NCBI GenBank assembly: GCA_003427395.1
Contig: BFEA01000545.1
Span: 150,690 to 171,331 of the forward strand
Length of the DNA stretch: 20,642 bases
Source: Chara braunii
Lineage: Eukaryota; Streptophyta; Charophyceae; Charales; Characeae
Direction: 5' to 3'
A program made the translations under genes and the position numbers. The notes beneath the pieces are model-generated. The model was not told where the DNA came from. It was given only the letters and a program-made list of their open reading frames with translations, and ran no database searches. Of this stretch, positions 8,979 to 17,679 are shown one piece after another. Numbering within the stretch: the stretch's first letter is position 1; each line of letters begins with the position of its first letter.

Positions 8979-9927
8979 TCGGAAGCCGGTCAACCCAATC
9001 TTTCTGGTCGGGACGGATGAGTGTACGTAACATCATTTGAGCGGTTTGATGCGCTCGTTCCGACTGTCCATCCGTTTGCGGGTGCCATGCGGAACTCGGC
9101 TTCATAGTTGGACCGGACTCCGTCATGAGGGAAGTCCAAAATGCAGACATGAAGCGAGTGTCTCTGTCGCTCACAATATCTTCTGGAACACCGTGGCATG
9201 TAATCCAGCCGGTGTGCAAGAGTCGGTCGAGCTCGGGAGCTGTAGCGCCATACTTGCATGGAAGGAAACGAGCATACCTGCTCAAACGGTCAACGACCGT
9301 GAGAATGCCGTCATGACCGAGGCGATCGCGGGGGAATAGGCCTGTAACATCCATAGCAATGGAGAGGCGAGGTGCCCGAGGAATGGGCATCGGTTTCAGT
9401 TCGCCATAAGGGACCGTAGATCGACCTTTGTTACGATGGCAAACTGCGCGTGACTCAATGTACCTCGTGACGTCGTGAAGAACGTCGGGCCAGTGAAAAC
9501 ACTGGCGGAGGCGAGCCAATGTGCGGTCCACGCCAAGATGTGTCGAAAGTCGTGCGTCGTGGAATTCGCCGAGAAGACGAGTCCGTAAGATGCGATCTTG
9601 GGGCACCACTAACAAGTCCTTCCCTCTCGTGTGAAGGAGTAGGAAACCGTCGGAGATACGATAATGACCAGCCGGCGGGTGATCCGATGATAGGTCCTCA
9701 TAGAGCGTAGAGTACATCGGATCGGACTTGTAGCCGTTGACGAAATGTTGTTGCAGATCGTCGTCGAGGTCGAACGTCGTGGTCACAAGGGCACAAAGAT
9801 CGGGTCGTCGTGAGAGGGCGTCTGCTGCTCGATTGGCGGGACCGGGAATGTGGCATGGCTCAAAGTCGAACTGGTCGATGTAATACATCCATCGACCGAT
9901 CGTGCTAGTGACCGTGTCCTGCGTTTT
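8202..9927 (-). mobile_element. Element A' (partial): 3' end of a second copy in tandem
   Basis: Polypurine tract at 8202-8212 (same as 150-160), followed by the 3' part of pol. It shares the LTR at 6989-8201 as its own 3' LTR. The RNase H end of the fragment is cut off at 9927 by an N and (GA)30. The rest of its pol, gag and 5' LTR are absent from the window. Confidence 0.85.
8979..9927 (-). pseudogene. pol: pol of A': RNase H end and integrase core, truncated
   Basis: Copy of 927-1875. It starts, in sense, within the RNase H C-terminal part (DTVTSTIGRWMYY...) and carries the integrase finger with the same Arg in place of Cys and an intact D, D-35-E core. The upstream catalytic RNase H and RT parts are missing beyond 9927. 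Confidence 0.88.
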
Positions 9928-9928
9928 N

Positions 9929-9988
<60 letters not shown>
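9928..9988. repeat. N followed by (GA)30 microsatellite
   Basis: A single undetermined base at 9928 and 60 bases of pure GA. It abuts the abrupt end of the A' copy. This may be an assembly join or a true insertion edge. Confidence 0.9.
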
Positions 9989-9991
<3 letters not shown>

Positions 9992-10187
9992 CAGGTGGTG
10001 ACTATTTCGGGCCGATGTGCGCCCCGGATCTGATTCGACATTTTTGAGGACAGACGTTGGCTGGACATTTGACGGGGAGACTATTTCTTGGACGACTACG
10101 AGTTCTACTCGTCTTCTCCCCCCTCTCCACCTTCGTCTCTCCTCACCTCCCCCCGTCATCATCCGTGGTTTCCACCCCATGTGTGTG
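9989..10187 (+). other. Left flank of element B: probable LTR fragment (D)
   Basis: No gene. It resembles LTR C downstream of its GA tract: gacatttgacg then ggga (10068-10079) against gacatttgacgaggga (about 19933-19948), then C/T-rich stretches with ttcgtct. It is interrupted by B at 10187 and resumes at 18189. It ends in the GTGTG target duplication (10183-10187). Confidence 0.4.
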
Positions 10188-10643
10188 TGTGACGAGGCGG
10201 AGGTAGACACTCACTCAACTCAACACGGACTGGACACGGCTCAGCGGACGCATACACAAAGTGGCAAAGTCGCAAGTCGCAATCTTGGTTCCGTACACAA
10301 TGCCGCAGCAAGTCACACTGAAGCACAAGCACTGAGGCCGAAAATTGAATCCCCCAAACTCAGCTCGAGTCCGGTCTTAAGTACCGGACTCAAGTTGAGT
10401 CCGAGGGCAAAAGTGCAATTTACCTCGGGGCTGCACTGAAAATCGAAGGTCTGAGCCTGGGGTGCCAGAATGCCGGATGGCGCCAAGTATCGAAATCCGA
10501 AAGTGCCAGAGGAGGGATTTGGGAACGGGCGCCAACTGCAGAGGGCGCCAACAGTCAGGAACCGGAGATCAGAGACTCAAAAATACAGCCTGGCCGGTGG
10601 TAACCCGTGGACCAAGGATCGAGCCCTGGCTGAGTCAGTAACA
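10188..10643 (-). repeat. 3' LTR of element B (456 bp)
   Basis: Aligns with 17680-18183, lacking about 48 bp near 10206 (a GA-rich piece present in the other LTR). Sense start TGTTACTGACTC, sense end CCTCGTCACA. Three GGCGCC sites are kept (10479, 10528, 10544); a fourth is mutated to ggtgcc at 10461. Confidence 0.9.
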
Positions 10644-10658
10644 CTATCCCCTCCCTCT
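10644..10658 (-). other. Polypurine tract of element B
   Basis: Sense AGAGGGAGGGGATAG directly before the LTR start TGTTACTG. Confidence 0.8.
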
Positions 10659-11682
10659 AGAAGGCAACGTCCCGTCTGCCAAAGACCCAATGAACAAATG
10701 TGAAGGACGGGACGGGGCCGATCACTGGTCAGAAAAGGAAAAAGGGAGTAATGCAAGTAGGAGGGTAATCCTATTGAGGTTCTACAGGGATGAGGGAGTC
10801 AATGCTCAAGTAACAGGGTAAATACTATGGAGGTTCTATAGGGATGAGGGAATCAATGTTCAAGTAACAGGGTAATCCTATTGGGGTTCTACAGGTAACA
10901 GGGTAGTCCTATTGGGGTTCTACAAGTAATCGCCTTTACTGGCCAACATTGCTTTGCAAGGAATGGATAATGCTTTGAATGAGTGGGCTCAGCAACAGGC
11001 ACCCGAAGGCCGAGTTATTGGTGTTCTACAAGGTCATAGGTTTGAGATAAAAAGGATTGTTTGTTCAATGTTCACATGCTGGGGTGTCTGAGGGGTCTGC
11101 GGAAACGACGTCTCGGGTCTGTATCGAAGTGTCAAAAGCAAGAACAAGTCTTGAGGGAGGGCTTGGAGGATGTCGCAGAGCGGCAGAGGTGGCGGTGACG
11201 AAACAGTCTTCAGCAGTTTTGTGATGTAGACGGCGAGGACTTCAGCTTGGTTGTCGCAGTAGCAGTTTGCGTCCGGTACACGATATGATGATGAGGTCTG
11301 ATCCGGATAGCAGGTCGCAGGCTGATCTTGATGTCCATGTTAGAGGTGCTGCTCCAGAAGTCTGCGAGTCCAAGGTGTCGGCCAAAGGGAACAGCATGGT
11401 GGCCAACCAACTATCTTAACTCCTCGTACTGAGCTGCAGAATGCCATCGTCCTCGTGCGCTTGCCATTAGATCCATTATCGTCGGCAACACACAGGGGCC
11501 ACAAAGAGAATTTGGACAAGAGAGACAAGGATGTGGCGGAGGATAGATGGGAGGACGGGGCGAGACGGAGGCAAGAGCGGATTAGACAGAGGGAGATGAA
11601 GGGGCAAGGGGTTTGCTGGGTGCAGGGGATGTGTGTAGTGCAGGGAGGCAGGATTGGGGCAGGATTTAGGCATAGGGGGTAG
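10659..11682 (-). other. 3' non-coding region of element B
   Basis: About 1 kb between the pol stop and the polypurine tract. No convincing gene on either strand; the open frames are short and low-quality. It contains 53-54-bp tandem repeats (10765-10930). The rest is unique-looking sequence of unknown role. Confidence 0.7.
10765..10930. repeat. 53-54-bp tandem repeat, about 3.5 copies
   Basis: Units begin at 10765, 10818, 10871 and about 10902 with gtaatcctattg...ggttctaca. The last interval is shortened to 31 bp. Each unit holds a taacagggta core. Confidence 0.8.
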
Positions 11683-12165
11683 CTAGGATATAGGATAGGC
11701 GCGAACAAGTTTCATAGCATTCTTAAGGTTAGCAAGAGGTTCCCATGTGGATTCTTCGTCAAGGTATCTTGTCCATTTAACTTTGTATTCTGTGATTGGT
11801 TCAGGGTGGTCAGACACCTGAGTAGTTCTTCGTCCTATGATGCCTACGACGACGAATTCAGGGCTTGTGGGTAACATGATTGGTGGGGGTCTAGGATATG
11901 GGCGGTCAGCGAATTGGGGTGGGGATTCATGGTATTCTTTTAGGTATTCTACGTGGAAGACAGGGTGGACACGACTCATGTCAGGGGGGAGTTGGAGTTT
12001 GTAGTTGACGGGGGAGGTTTTTTCAATGATGGAGAAGGGTCCGAGCCACTTGTTCGAGAGTTTCTTGGACAAGCCGTGTTCGGGTTCAAAGCATTTGTGT
12101 TTGTTAGTCCTGTTTGCTTGTTGTTCTTGTGTTCTTTCAAGAGCTTTGATTGCTTCTTTGAGGAG
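11683..12165 (-). pseudogene. pol: pol of B: integrase C-terminus and chromodomain
   Basis: Counted from a TTG at 12072: a WLGPF GPY/F-type motif (residues 9-13), the HPVFHVEYLKEY block (36-47) and a canonical chromodomain at about 74-122 (EFVVVGIIGRR, YKVKWTRY, DEESTWEP, NLKNA). It ends at TAG 11683-11685. The same frame continues upstream without a break to the TGA at 12166-12168, including a lysine-rich LLKEAIKALERTQEQQA piece. In related elements the chromodomain recognises histone marks at the target site. It is better preserved than the tail of A. Confidence 0.9.
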
Positions 12166-12774
12166 TCAATTCATTGTTGTTACCCATGCATTGAGGGAAG
12201 GGCAAGGCGTGGAGGGGTTGAGTTGCGAGGGGAGAAGGAAATCGGAGGGCAAGCGTGGATGATAGCCAAGGTCAAGGTAAAATGGAGACATGTCAGTGGA
12301 AGAACGAACAGTGTTGTTGTCGGCGATCTCAGCGGTGAGCAACTGATCCCAGTCGTGTTGATGTGAATGACAATACTTCCGCAAGATTCTCTGGAGAGTA
12401 TCGTTCATCTTCTCGGTTTGTCCATCGGTCTGTGGGTGGAATGCAATGCTATACTTGACCGTGGTTCCGTAGGCTTTAAAGAGGTGTTTCCAGAATTGTG
12501 AAAGGAAATGAGGGTTGTGGTCGTTGATGATGTTCTCGGGGAGACCATGATGGCGTGCGACATGATTGAAGAAGGGAATGGCGACGTCCCTGGCGTTGTG
12601 TGATGTGGTGCAAGGAATAAAGTGGGCGCGTTTAGTCAAGCGACAAACAATGACATAGATGCAATCATGTTCGCGGTCGGTCTTGGGGAGACCACAGACG
12701 AAGTCCACAGAAACGGATTGCCACCGGTGGGTGGGGATGGGCAATGATTGTACCTTGTCGGGCTTGGCGCGGTT
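12166..12774 (-). pseudogene. pol: pol of B: integrase catalytic core
   Basis: Counted from a TTG at 12744: first Asp in SVDFVCGLP (residue 14), second in NDHNPHF (75), Glu in HPQTDGQTE (111). The D-35-E spacing is exact, so the core could have been active. In-frame TGA codons border it at 12166-12168 and 12775-12777; the latter reads NP-stop-NRAKP and is best explained by CGA to TGA. It is in the same frame as the neighbours on both sides. Confidence 0.92.
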
Positions 12775-13173
12775 TCAGGGGTTGACGGCTTGACAAGTGG
12801 GGCATGAGCAAATGTAGGCTTTGACGTCAGCGAGTAGGGAAGGCCAGTAGAAGTAACGAGAGATGGTGTCGAAGGTTTTCTGGAACCCGAGGTGTCCCAC
12901 AGTTTTGGCGTCGTGATGCGCGGCCAAGAGATGGGTACAGTGGCCACGTGCGTCGGGGATGCAAAGTCGGTGAGTGCCTTTGGTGTCAATGTAAATAAGT
13001 TGGTTGTGAAGGGCGTAGTCGGGGACTGAGTCGAGGTCACGAAGTTTGTTGTAGATTGTTGAGAAATTCGGGCAAGAGAGGTAGCCTTGGGTGTAGCGGT
13101 GGTGGAGTGATCGGAGGAGTTGGATATGAGTCATGGCGGCGCAGACTTTCTCAAAGGGCTTGTGGTCGGGGCA
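12775..13173 (-). pseudogene. pol: pol of B: integrase zinc-finger region
   Basis: Counted from the ATG at 13134: the HHCC finger is complete (His74, His81, Cys111, Cys114), with the typical YFYWPSLLADV between. It binds zinc and helps integrase multimerise. It is open upstream to the TAA at 13174-13176 and ends at TGA 12775-12777. Unlike element A, no finger residue is lost. Confidence 0.9.
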
Positions 13174-13974
13174 TTAAGAGAGGGCATCGACAAAGCGGTT
13201 GCTGTTGTCGGGGGTGTGGCAAATGGTGAATGTGAATTGGGCAAGAAAGTCTAACCAACCGGCTTGGCGCGCCGTGATGTCTTTCTTGGTGAGGATAGAG
13301 GAGACGATGGTGTTGTCAGTGCGGCTGGTGAAGTATTGCCCGTCGAGGTACGGGCGCCAGACTTTGAGGGCGCGGATCACGGCGAGGAGTTCCTTCTCGT
13401 TGGAGGGGTAGTTCATCTTCATGGGAAGGAGCTTCTTGGTAGCGAAGGGGATGGGGTACTTGTCGGGTGGAGCCTCGCGGTGGGTGGGGGAGTCTTTGAT
13501 GGAGGGGGTTTCAGAGGTGTTGCGAGGGAAGTGTTGGGATAGGATGGCTCCAAGGGCGAATTTGGATGCGTAAGAGGTAACGTAGAAATGTTGAGAGGGG
13601 TCGATGATCTTGAGGACGGGGTTCGTGGTGATGGTTTGTTTGAGGAAGTCGAAGGCGTTTTGGCGGAGGTCGTTCCATGTGAAGGGTTCGTCCTTGCGGG
13701 TGAGCTCGTCGAGGAGGTACGAGATGTCGGAGCAGTTGCGGATAAAAGGGCGGTAGTAGTTGGCAAGGCCGAGAAATGAACGAAGTTGGAGTAGGGTCTT
13801 GGGTGGTGGATACGCGATGAGGGCAGTGACCTTCGAGGGGTCCATGCGTATGCCTTCAGCGGAGACGATGTGGCCAAGGTAGTCAACGCTTGAAGCGGAA
13901 AAGGTGCATTTGCTGAGCTTGGCGTAGAATTTTTGCTCTATGAGGATAGAGAGGACTTGGCGGAGATGCTGATT
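13174..13974 (-). pseudogene. pol: pol of B: RT thumb/connection and RNase H
   Basis: Counted from 13998: KFYAKLSKCTF, YLGHIVS and LRSFLGLANYYRPFI (RT end, residues about 23-85), then RNase H. The first catalytic Asp of the usual T-D-A-S is Tyr143 (TSYAS), a single-base change that should abolish RNase H activity. The NEKELLAVIRAL and RTDN blocks are intact. The frame ends at TAA 13174-13176 where the usual DALSR continues. At its 5' side the codons abut an unrelated insert (13975-14162). Confidence 0.9.
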
Positions 13975-14162
13975 CTTTCTTTCTTTCCGTCTCATCAATG
14001 AAACAAGTGAGACGCGTTGCGTAAAGTCTCTGAGGATCCCAAACAGCTCGGCCGTCGTGGGCTAGGGCGAGCGGCCGTACTTTTTTGTGGTTTTCTGCTG
14101 ATCGAACATTGCTTATACAATTTTCACTGGTTCGGAGCAAGCACTTAAAAACCAAGTACGGG
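13975..14162. other. Insert of about 160-185 bp inside the RT gene of B
   Basis: It lies between VYS after the catalytic YLDD and the HLRQVL block, where the family normally has only about ten residues. It holds (TTTC)3, an inverted repeat ccgtactt/aagtacgg (14075-14082 and 14154-14161), gctcg/cgagc and cggccg repeats able to form a stem, and a T6 run (14081-14086). It shifts the RT frame. Identity unknown. Confidence 0.6.
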
Positions 14163-14580
14163 GCTATAGACAAGGATATCATCGAGGTAAACGACGACAC
14201 AGACTTCGAGGAGGTCGCGGAAGATGTGGTTCATTGTGGATTGGAATGTGGCGGGGGCGTTGGTGAGTCCAAAGGCCATCACAAGGGACTCGTAGTGCCC
14301 AAAACGAGAACGGAATGCGGTATTTCGGGTGTCCTCCTCGCAGATGCAGATCTGGTGGAAGCCACTGCGCAGGTCAATTTTGGTAAAATATTTGGCTCCA
14401 CGGAGGCGATCAAGAAGCTCGGAGATCCGAGGTAGGGGGTATTTGTTCTTGATCGTGATCCGATTCAAGGCGCGGTAGTCTGTGCACATCCAGAGTTTCG
14501 ATGTTCCGCCTTTCTTGACGAAAAGGCAGCTTGTGCCGAAGGGGGATGAACTTGGCTTAATGAATCCTTTTTCAGCTTCA
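14163..14580 (-). pseudogene. pol: pol of B: reverse transcriptase fingers/palm
   Basis: RT blocks in order: [12 protein letters not shown] (from about 14568), [36 protein letters not shown] and the catalytic YLDD (residues 146-149 counted from 14624). The frame is then derailed by the insert at 13975-14162. Upstream, roughly eight residues normally found between EEMK and EKGFIK are missing (near 14580-14590) and the frame shifts there. The palm active site itself is intact. Confidence 0.92.
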
Positions 14581-15427
14581 TTTCTTCGGCTTCCAGGATG
14601 AAGAGTTGGTACGGAGGGCGGCAAGGTGGAGAGTGACTGGGCTCCAAATCGATGGTGTGAGACACACCACTATCCGGAGGTAATCCGACGAGTAAGGACT
14701 CGTGGAAGACGTCCTTGAACTCGTCGAGGATGGAGATGAGGGCGGGGTCGGAGGGGGGGGCTTGGTTGGGTTTGTCCGCTGGGAGCAAGTCCTCCGGACG
14801 TTCGCGATCAAGGACAAGGCAATAGTAGATGGAGTCAGGGTACGTGCGGGCCATGTGAAGGAATTGGTGCGCGGTGACGGAGCTTGGGGAGGGGGGATAG
14901 GGGAGATAGGGAATGTCGATGGTTGTGTCAAGGGGGTTGGTAAGGCGGATGAAGTTAGGGTGGAATGAGTATGGCATGTAGTGGTCCAACCACGGTGTTC
15001 CCAAAACGATGTTGCACATTAAGTGCATGACATCGAATGACACTTGATTGCAGAGGGTTCCGACAGTCATGGTGGTCTCGGGAACCGTGCGGTCTACTAC
15101 GACGGCGGTGTCTTTGTCCCCTAAACGAATCGTAATCGGGGAGTCGTAACCGGTAGAGGTAAGACCGGCTTTCCGTACACACGCATCCGTTATGAAGTTA
15201 CCAGTGGCTCCAATGTCGAGGAGGGCCCAAAACTTAGTCGTAGACGCACCAAGGGTGGCGGCAATGAATTTCAGGTGAAAGCGTGACGAGTTGGTGGTGG
15301 AGATAATGGTGTTGAGGCGACGTTGTTCATTGTCTAATCGGACAAGCCGATCGAGTCGGGCTTGTTCCTCAACAACATCAGAGAAAGTGACAGAGGATGG
15401 ATTTGGAAGGAGGTTGCGGAACATGTG
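14581..15427 (-). pseudogene. pol: pol of B: aspartic protease and start of RT
   Basis: From the ATG at 15424 (MFRNLLP): a retropepsin-like domain with LLDIGATGNFI, catalytic Asp at residue 70. The following residue, normally Ser or Thr, is Ile, which probably impairs catalysis. NIVLGTPWLDHY is the second protease block. It is followed by a linker and the RT entry ([31 protein letters not shown]). It is in the same frame as the gag zinc-knuckle segment, but the linker between them (15428-15631) reads in a third frame, so two compensating indels are likely. Confidence 0.85.
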
Positions 15428-16853
15428 GAGGTGAGGGGGGCGTCAGGCGGCGAGGGGGGCGACGCCTGGGGATCGTCCAGTGGGACATGCGGCACCGGAG
15501 AGGGGGGAGGCAGACGTATTGTTGATGCCAAATGGATCACTGGTGGGGTGGAGATCGTCACCGATGGGATGGCCAGCAGACTAGTCGTCGATGCCGGGGC
15601 AGGTTCGTGGTGATCCTCAGGACACTGTTCAAGTGGAGGAGGGATCGGGAGTGGTGGATGCGGAAGCGGCGGGTCGGGGGGCCGCGGACCTGGGTGCCCG
15701 ACGAGTTAACTGTCTGACATTTGGACAATTTATTTGTTGATGTCCTAGCTGTCGACACCGAAAACAACCACCCTTAGCTTGGAGGTAGGTTCGCTCCTCC
15801 AGCGTGAGTTTCGTGAGACGGGTTGAGGGGGTGTTTATGGGAGGACGGCTGGTGCGTTCTCTCCTTTCCATCCGCATGAGGTGGATGGTAGAGAGTTCGT
15901 CTAGTGGATCGGAGAGAGTGTCGGGGTCGGGGGTGGAGAACTCGTCCGAGGAGGTGGTGGAGGAGATGTCCTCGGAGGCGATGTTGTGGAAGAAGCGAGG
16001 GCGGGGAGGGGTCGATGTAAGTGCGGTCTTGTAGGGGGAGAAGATGCAGTCAATTTGGAGGGCACAAGTGAGGAGGTCGACGAGGGTCATGGGTGGCTCG
16101 TGGACGAGGACGGCCGCTAGGTCTTTGCGGCATACGCGCTTAAAGCGGGAGATGAATGCGAAGTCGTTGACGATATCGATGGGGATATGTTGACAAAGCG
16201 AGCGAACGTATTGCACAAAACGGTCGGCGGGGCCGTTTTGTTGGAGCCGGCAGAATTGGTCGATGTAGTCGTCAACCGTTTTCTGTGGACGAAAAGTGGA
16301 GGTGATGAGGGTGGCCCACTCAAGGAAGGTATGAGGTCGGAGATTGGCGTGATGGCGGTTGGTCATTTCGGTGTACCACCAGCGAGCGGCATTGACTAGG
16401 AGTCTGCCGCCGGCGATGGGGAGCCAATGGACGACAGGGATGTTGTGGAGGGAGAAGGTTTATTGAAGTTTGTCGAGAAAGAGGAAGACATCCTCATGGG
16501 GTTGGCCTGAGAAGGTGGGAATCTCGTTGGCGCGGAAGGATGGAGGGATTTTGCCTTCTCTGGGCGTAGTGGCCGCAAGGGCGTTGAAATCAAGGGTGGG
16601 AGAGGAAGAGTCGACCAGGGTGAAGTCTGGCGGGGTTGGTGGGGATGAGAGCATTGGGGGGGAGTGGAAGGGCGGGATACACAATTTGTGGAGTAATCTG
16701 AGTATAGTTGGGGAGGGTGGAGGTGATAACGAACGAAGTCAAGATCGGTTTTCACTGGGGGGGAACGGTCGACGACTGTGTGACGGTGGGGTTTGTCGGC
16801 TGGGTGACTATGGTGGGGGTAGTGGTAGGTGCGGGCGGGGGTGCGGATGACAT
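15428..16853 (-). pseudogene. gag: gag of B: Pro-rich N-terminus, capsid-like region, zinc knuckle
   Basis: The start chosen is the ATG at 16853-16851 (MSSAPPPAPTTT), opening a Pro/Thr-rich N-terminus. A TGA follows 33 codons later (16752-16754), then a frame change near a run of seven C in sense (about 16655) and a TAA at 16460-16462. The part from 16366 to 15629 shows the retrotransposon-gag fold signature (RWWY, FLEWATLITSTF, DYIDQFCRLQQ) and a CCHC knuckle CFRCRQLGHQQINC (residues 201-214 counted from 16366). After the TGA at 15629-15631 a Pro/Ser-rich gag-pol linker continues in another frame. Confidence 0.8.
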
Positions 16854-17220
16854 GCTGGCGGAGAGGGCCGTGGAGGTGGGGGACAAGGTGATCGGTGTAG
16901 GTGTGGAGGCGGAGAATGGGGGAAGCGGGAGCGGGGTCGGGATCAGTCTGAGGGATCTGACAGGGGAGGGAGATCGAGGTCGGGGGACGAGGGTAGCACG
17001 CAGCGGGGGGGAATGTTGGGGGAAGGGGATCCCGTTTGGTGTCGAGGTAAGGGCGCAGAATGGGGATCGGGGGGGAGTCCGGGGAGTCGGGATCGGGGAA
17101 TCGTGCGGGAATCAGGGTCGGGAAGGGCAGAGGGGTTGCATGGGAGGATCGCGGGGGATGGCGAAGTCGCGGAAGGGCGGGAAATGGGACTGGGTAGGCA
17201 GAGGGGGAAGAGGATCGGGG

Positions 17221-17381
17221 GGGGAAGGAGAAGAGGAGGAAAGAAGAAGAAGAGGAAGAAGGAGAATGAGGACGACAACGAGGAAGAAGAAGAAGAAGAA
17301 GAAGAAGAAGAAGAAGAAGAAGAAGAAGAAATGTGGAGAGGGACGAAGAGAAAGAAAGAGAAAAAAAAAAATTGCCGGTAA
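17221..17381. repeat. Purine-rich GAA satellite in leader of B
   Basis: Mixed GAG/GAA/AAAG repeats with a pure (GAA) run of about 16 units at 17283-17331, ending in A10 near 17371. Confidence 0.85.
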
Positions 17382-17420
17382 CTTACTTGCGCGTCGGCGA
17401 TGGCAGCGGCGGCGGTGACG

Positions 17421-17567
17421 ATGACGTGGCAGCGGGTACGAGGCAACGCTGACGATGGTGTGGCAGCAACGACGGAGACGACGATGGCGATGACGTGGCA
17501 GCGGGTACGAGGCAACGCTGACGATGGTGTGGCAGCGACGACGGAGACGACGATGGCGATGACGTGG
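17421..17567. repeat. 69-bp tandem repeat, about 2.1 copies, in leader of B
   Basis: atgacgtggcagcgggtacg starts at 17421 and 17490, and a third partial copy starts at 17559. The two full copies differ at about one base (cagcaacg against cagcgacg), so the duplication is recent relative to the element. Confidence 0.88.
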
Positions 17568-17666
17568 TGACGACGGCGGTGACGAGCTAACGATGATGTC
17601 GATGACGTGGCAACTCGACGACGATGACGACGATGAAGATAGGACAGGGTGGGAGGGAGGGCCAAA

Positions 17667-17678
17667 GCTCCGCTACCA
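17667..17678 (-). other. Primer-binding site of element B
   Basis: Sense TGGTAGCGGAGC, one base after the LTR end CCTCGTCACA. It differs by two bases from TGGTATCAGAGC, the usual plant initiator-Met-type site. Confidence 0.75.
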
Positions 17679-17679
17679 G

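Larger units (their letters stand above)
8053..9927 (-). repeat. Exact direct copy of 1-1875 (offset 8052)
   Basis: The match begins at the window's first base and ends at tttt before the N at 9928. I compared sample stretches and all translated products and found no difference, including the shared frameshift and the shared Cys-to-Arg change in integrase. Confidence 0.95.
16854..17666 (-). other. Untranslated leader of element B
   Basis: About 0.8 kb between the primer-binding site and gag. The plus strand is strongly purine/G-rich, with GGGGG runs and GAA/GAG tracts. A long minus-strand frame across it (16943-17869) is driven by simple repeats encoding Ser and Pro runs and reaches into the LTR, so it is not called a gene. 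Confidence 0.7.

Noticed and set aside
9850-10210. Open frames through the (GA)30 tract on both strands
   Set aside because: Repeats of Arg-Glu or Ser-Leu from pure GA, spanning an N; artefacts of the microsatellite.
10811-10880. taacagggtaat resembling the I-SceI homing-endonuclease site
   Set aside because: Only about 12 of the 18 bases match and the motif is simply part of a local 53-54-bp repeat.
11340-11708. Minus-strand frame after the pol stop of B as an extra gene
   Set aside because: Pro/Ser/Leu-rich product without recognisable domain; it overlaps the pol end in another frame.
13975-14090. snoRNA or snRNA gene in the RT insert
   Set aside because: T6 run and stems are present, but no family-specific boxes or known snRNA sequence could be recognised.
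15620-15640. Programmed frameshift at the gag-pol linker of B
   Set aside because: The protease returns to the gag frame, which would need two opposite shifts; random indels explain it more simply.
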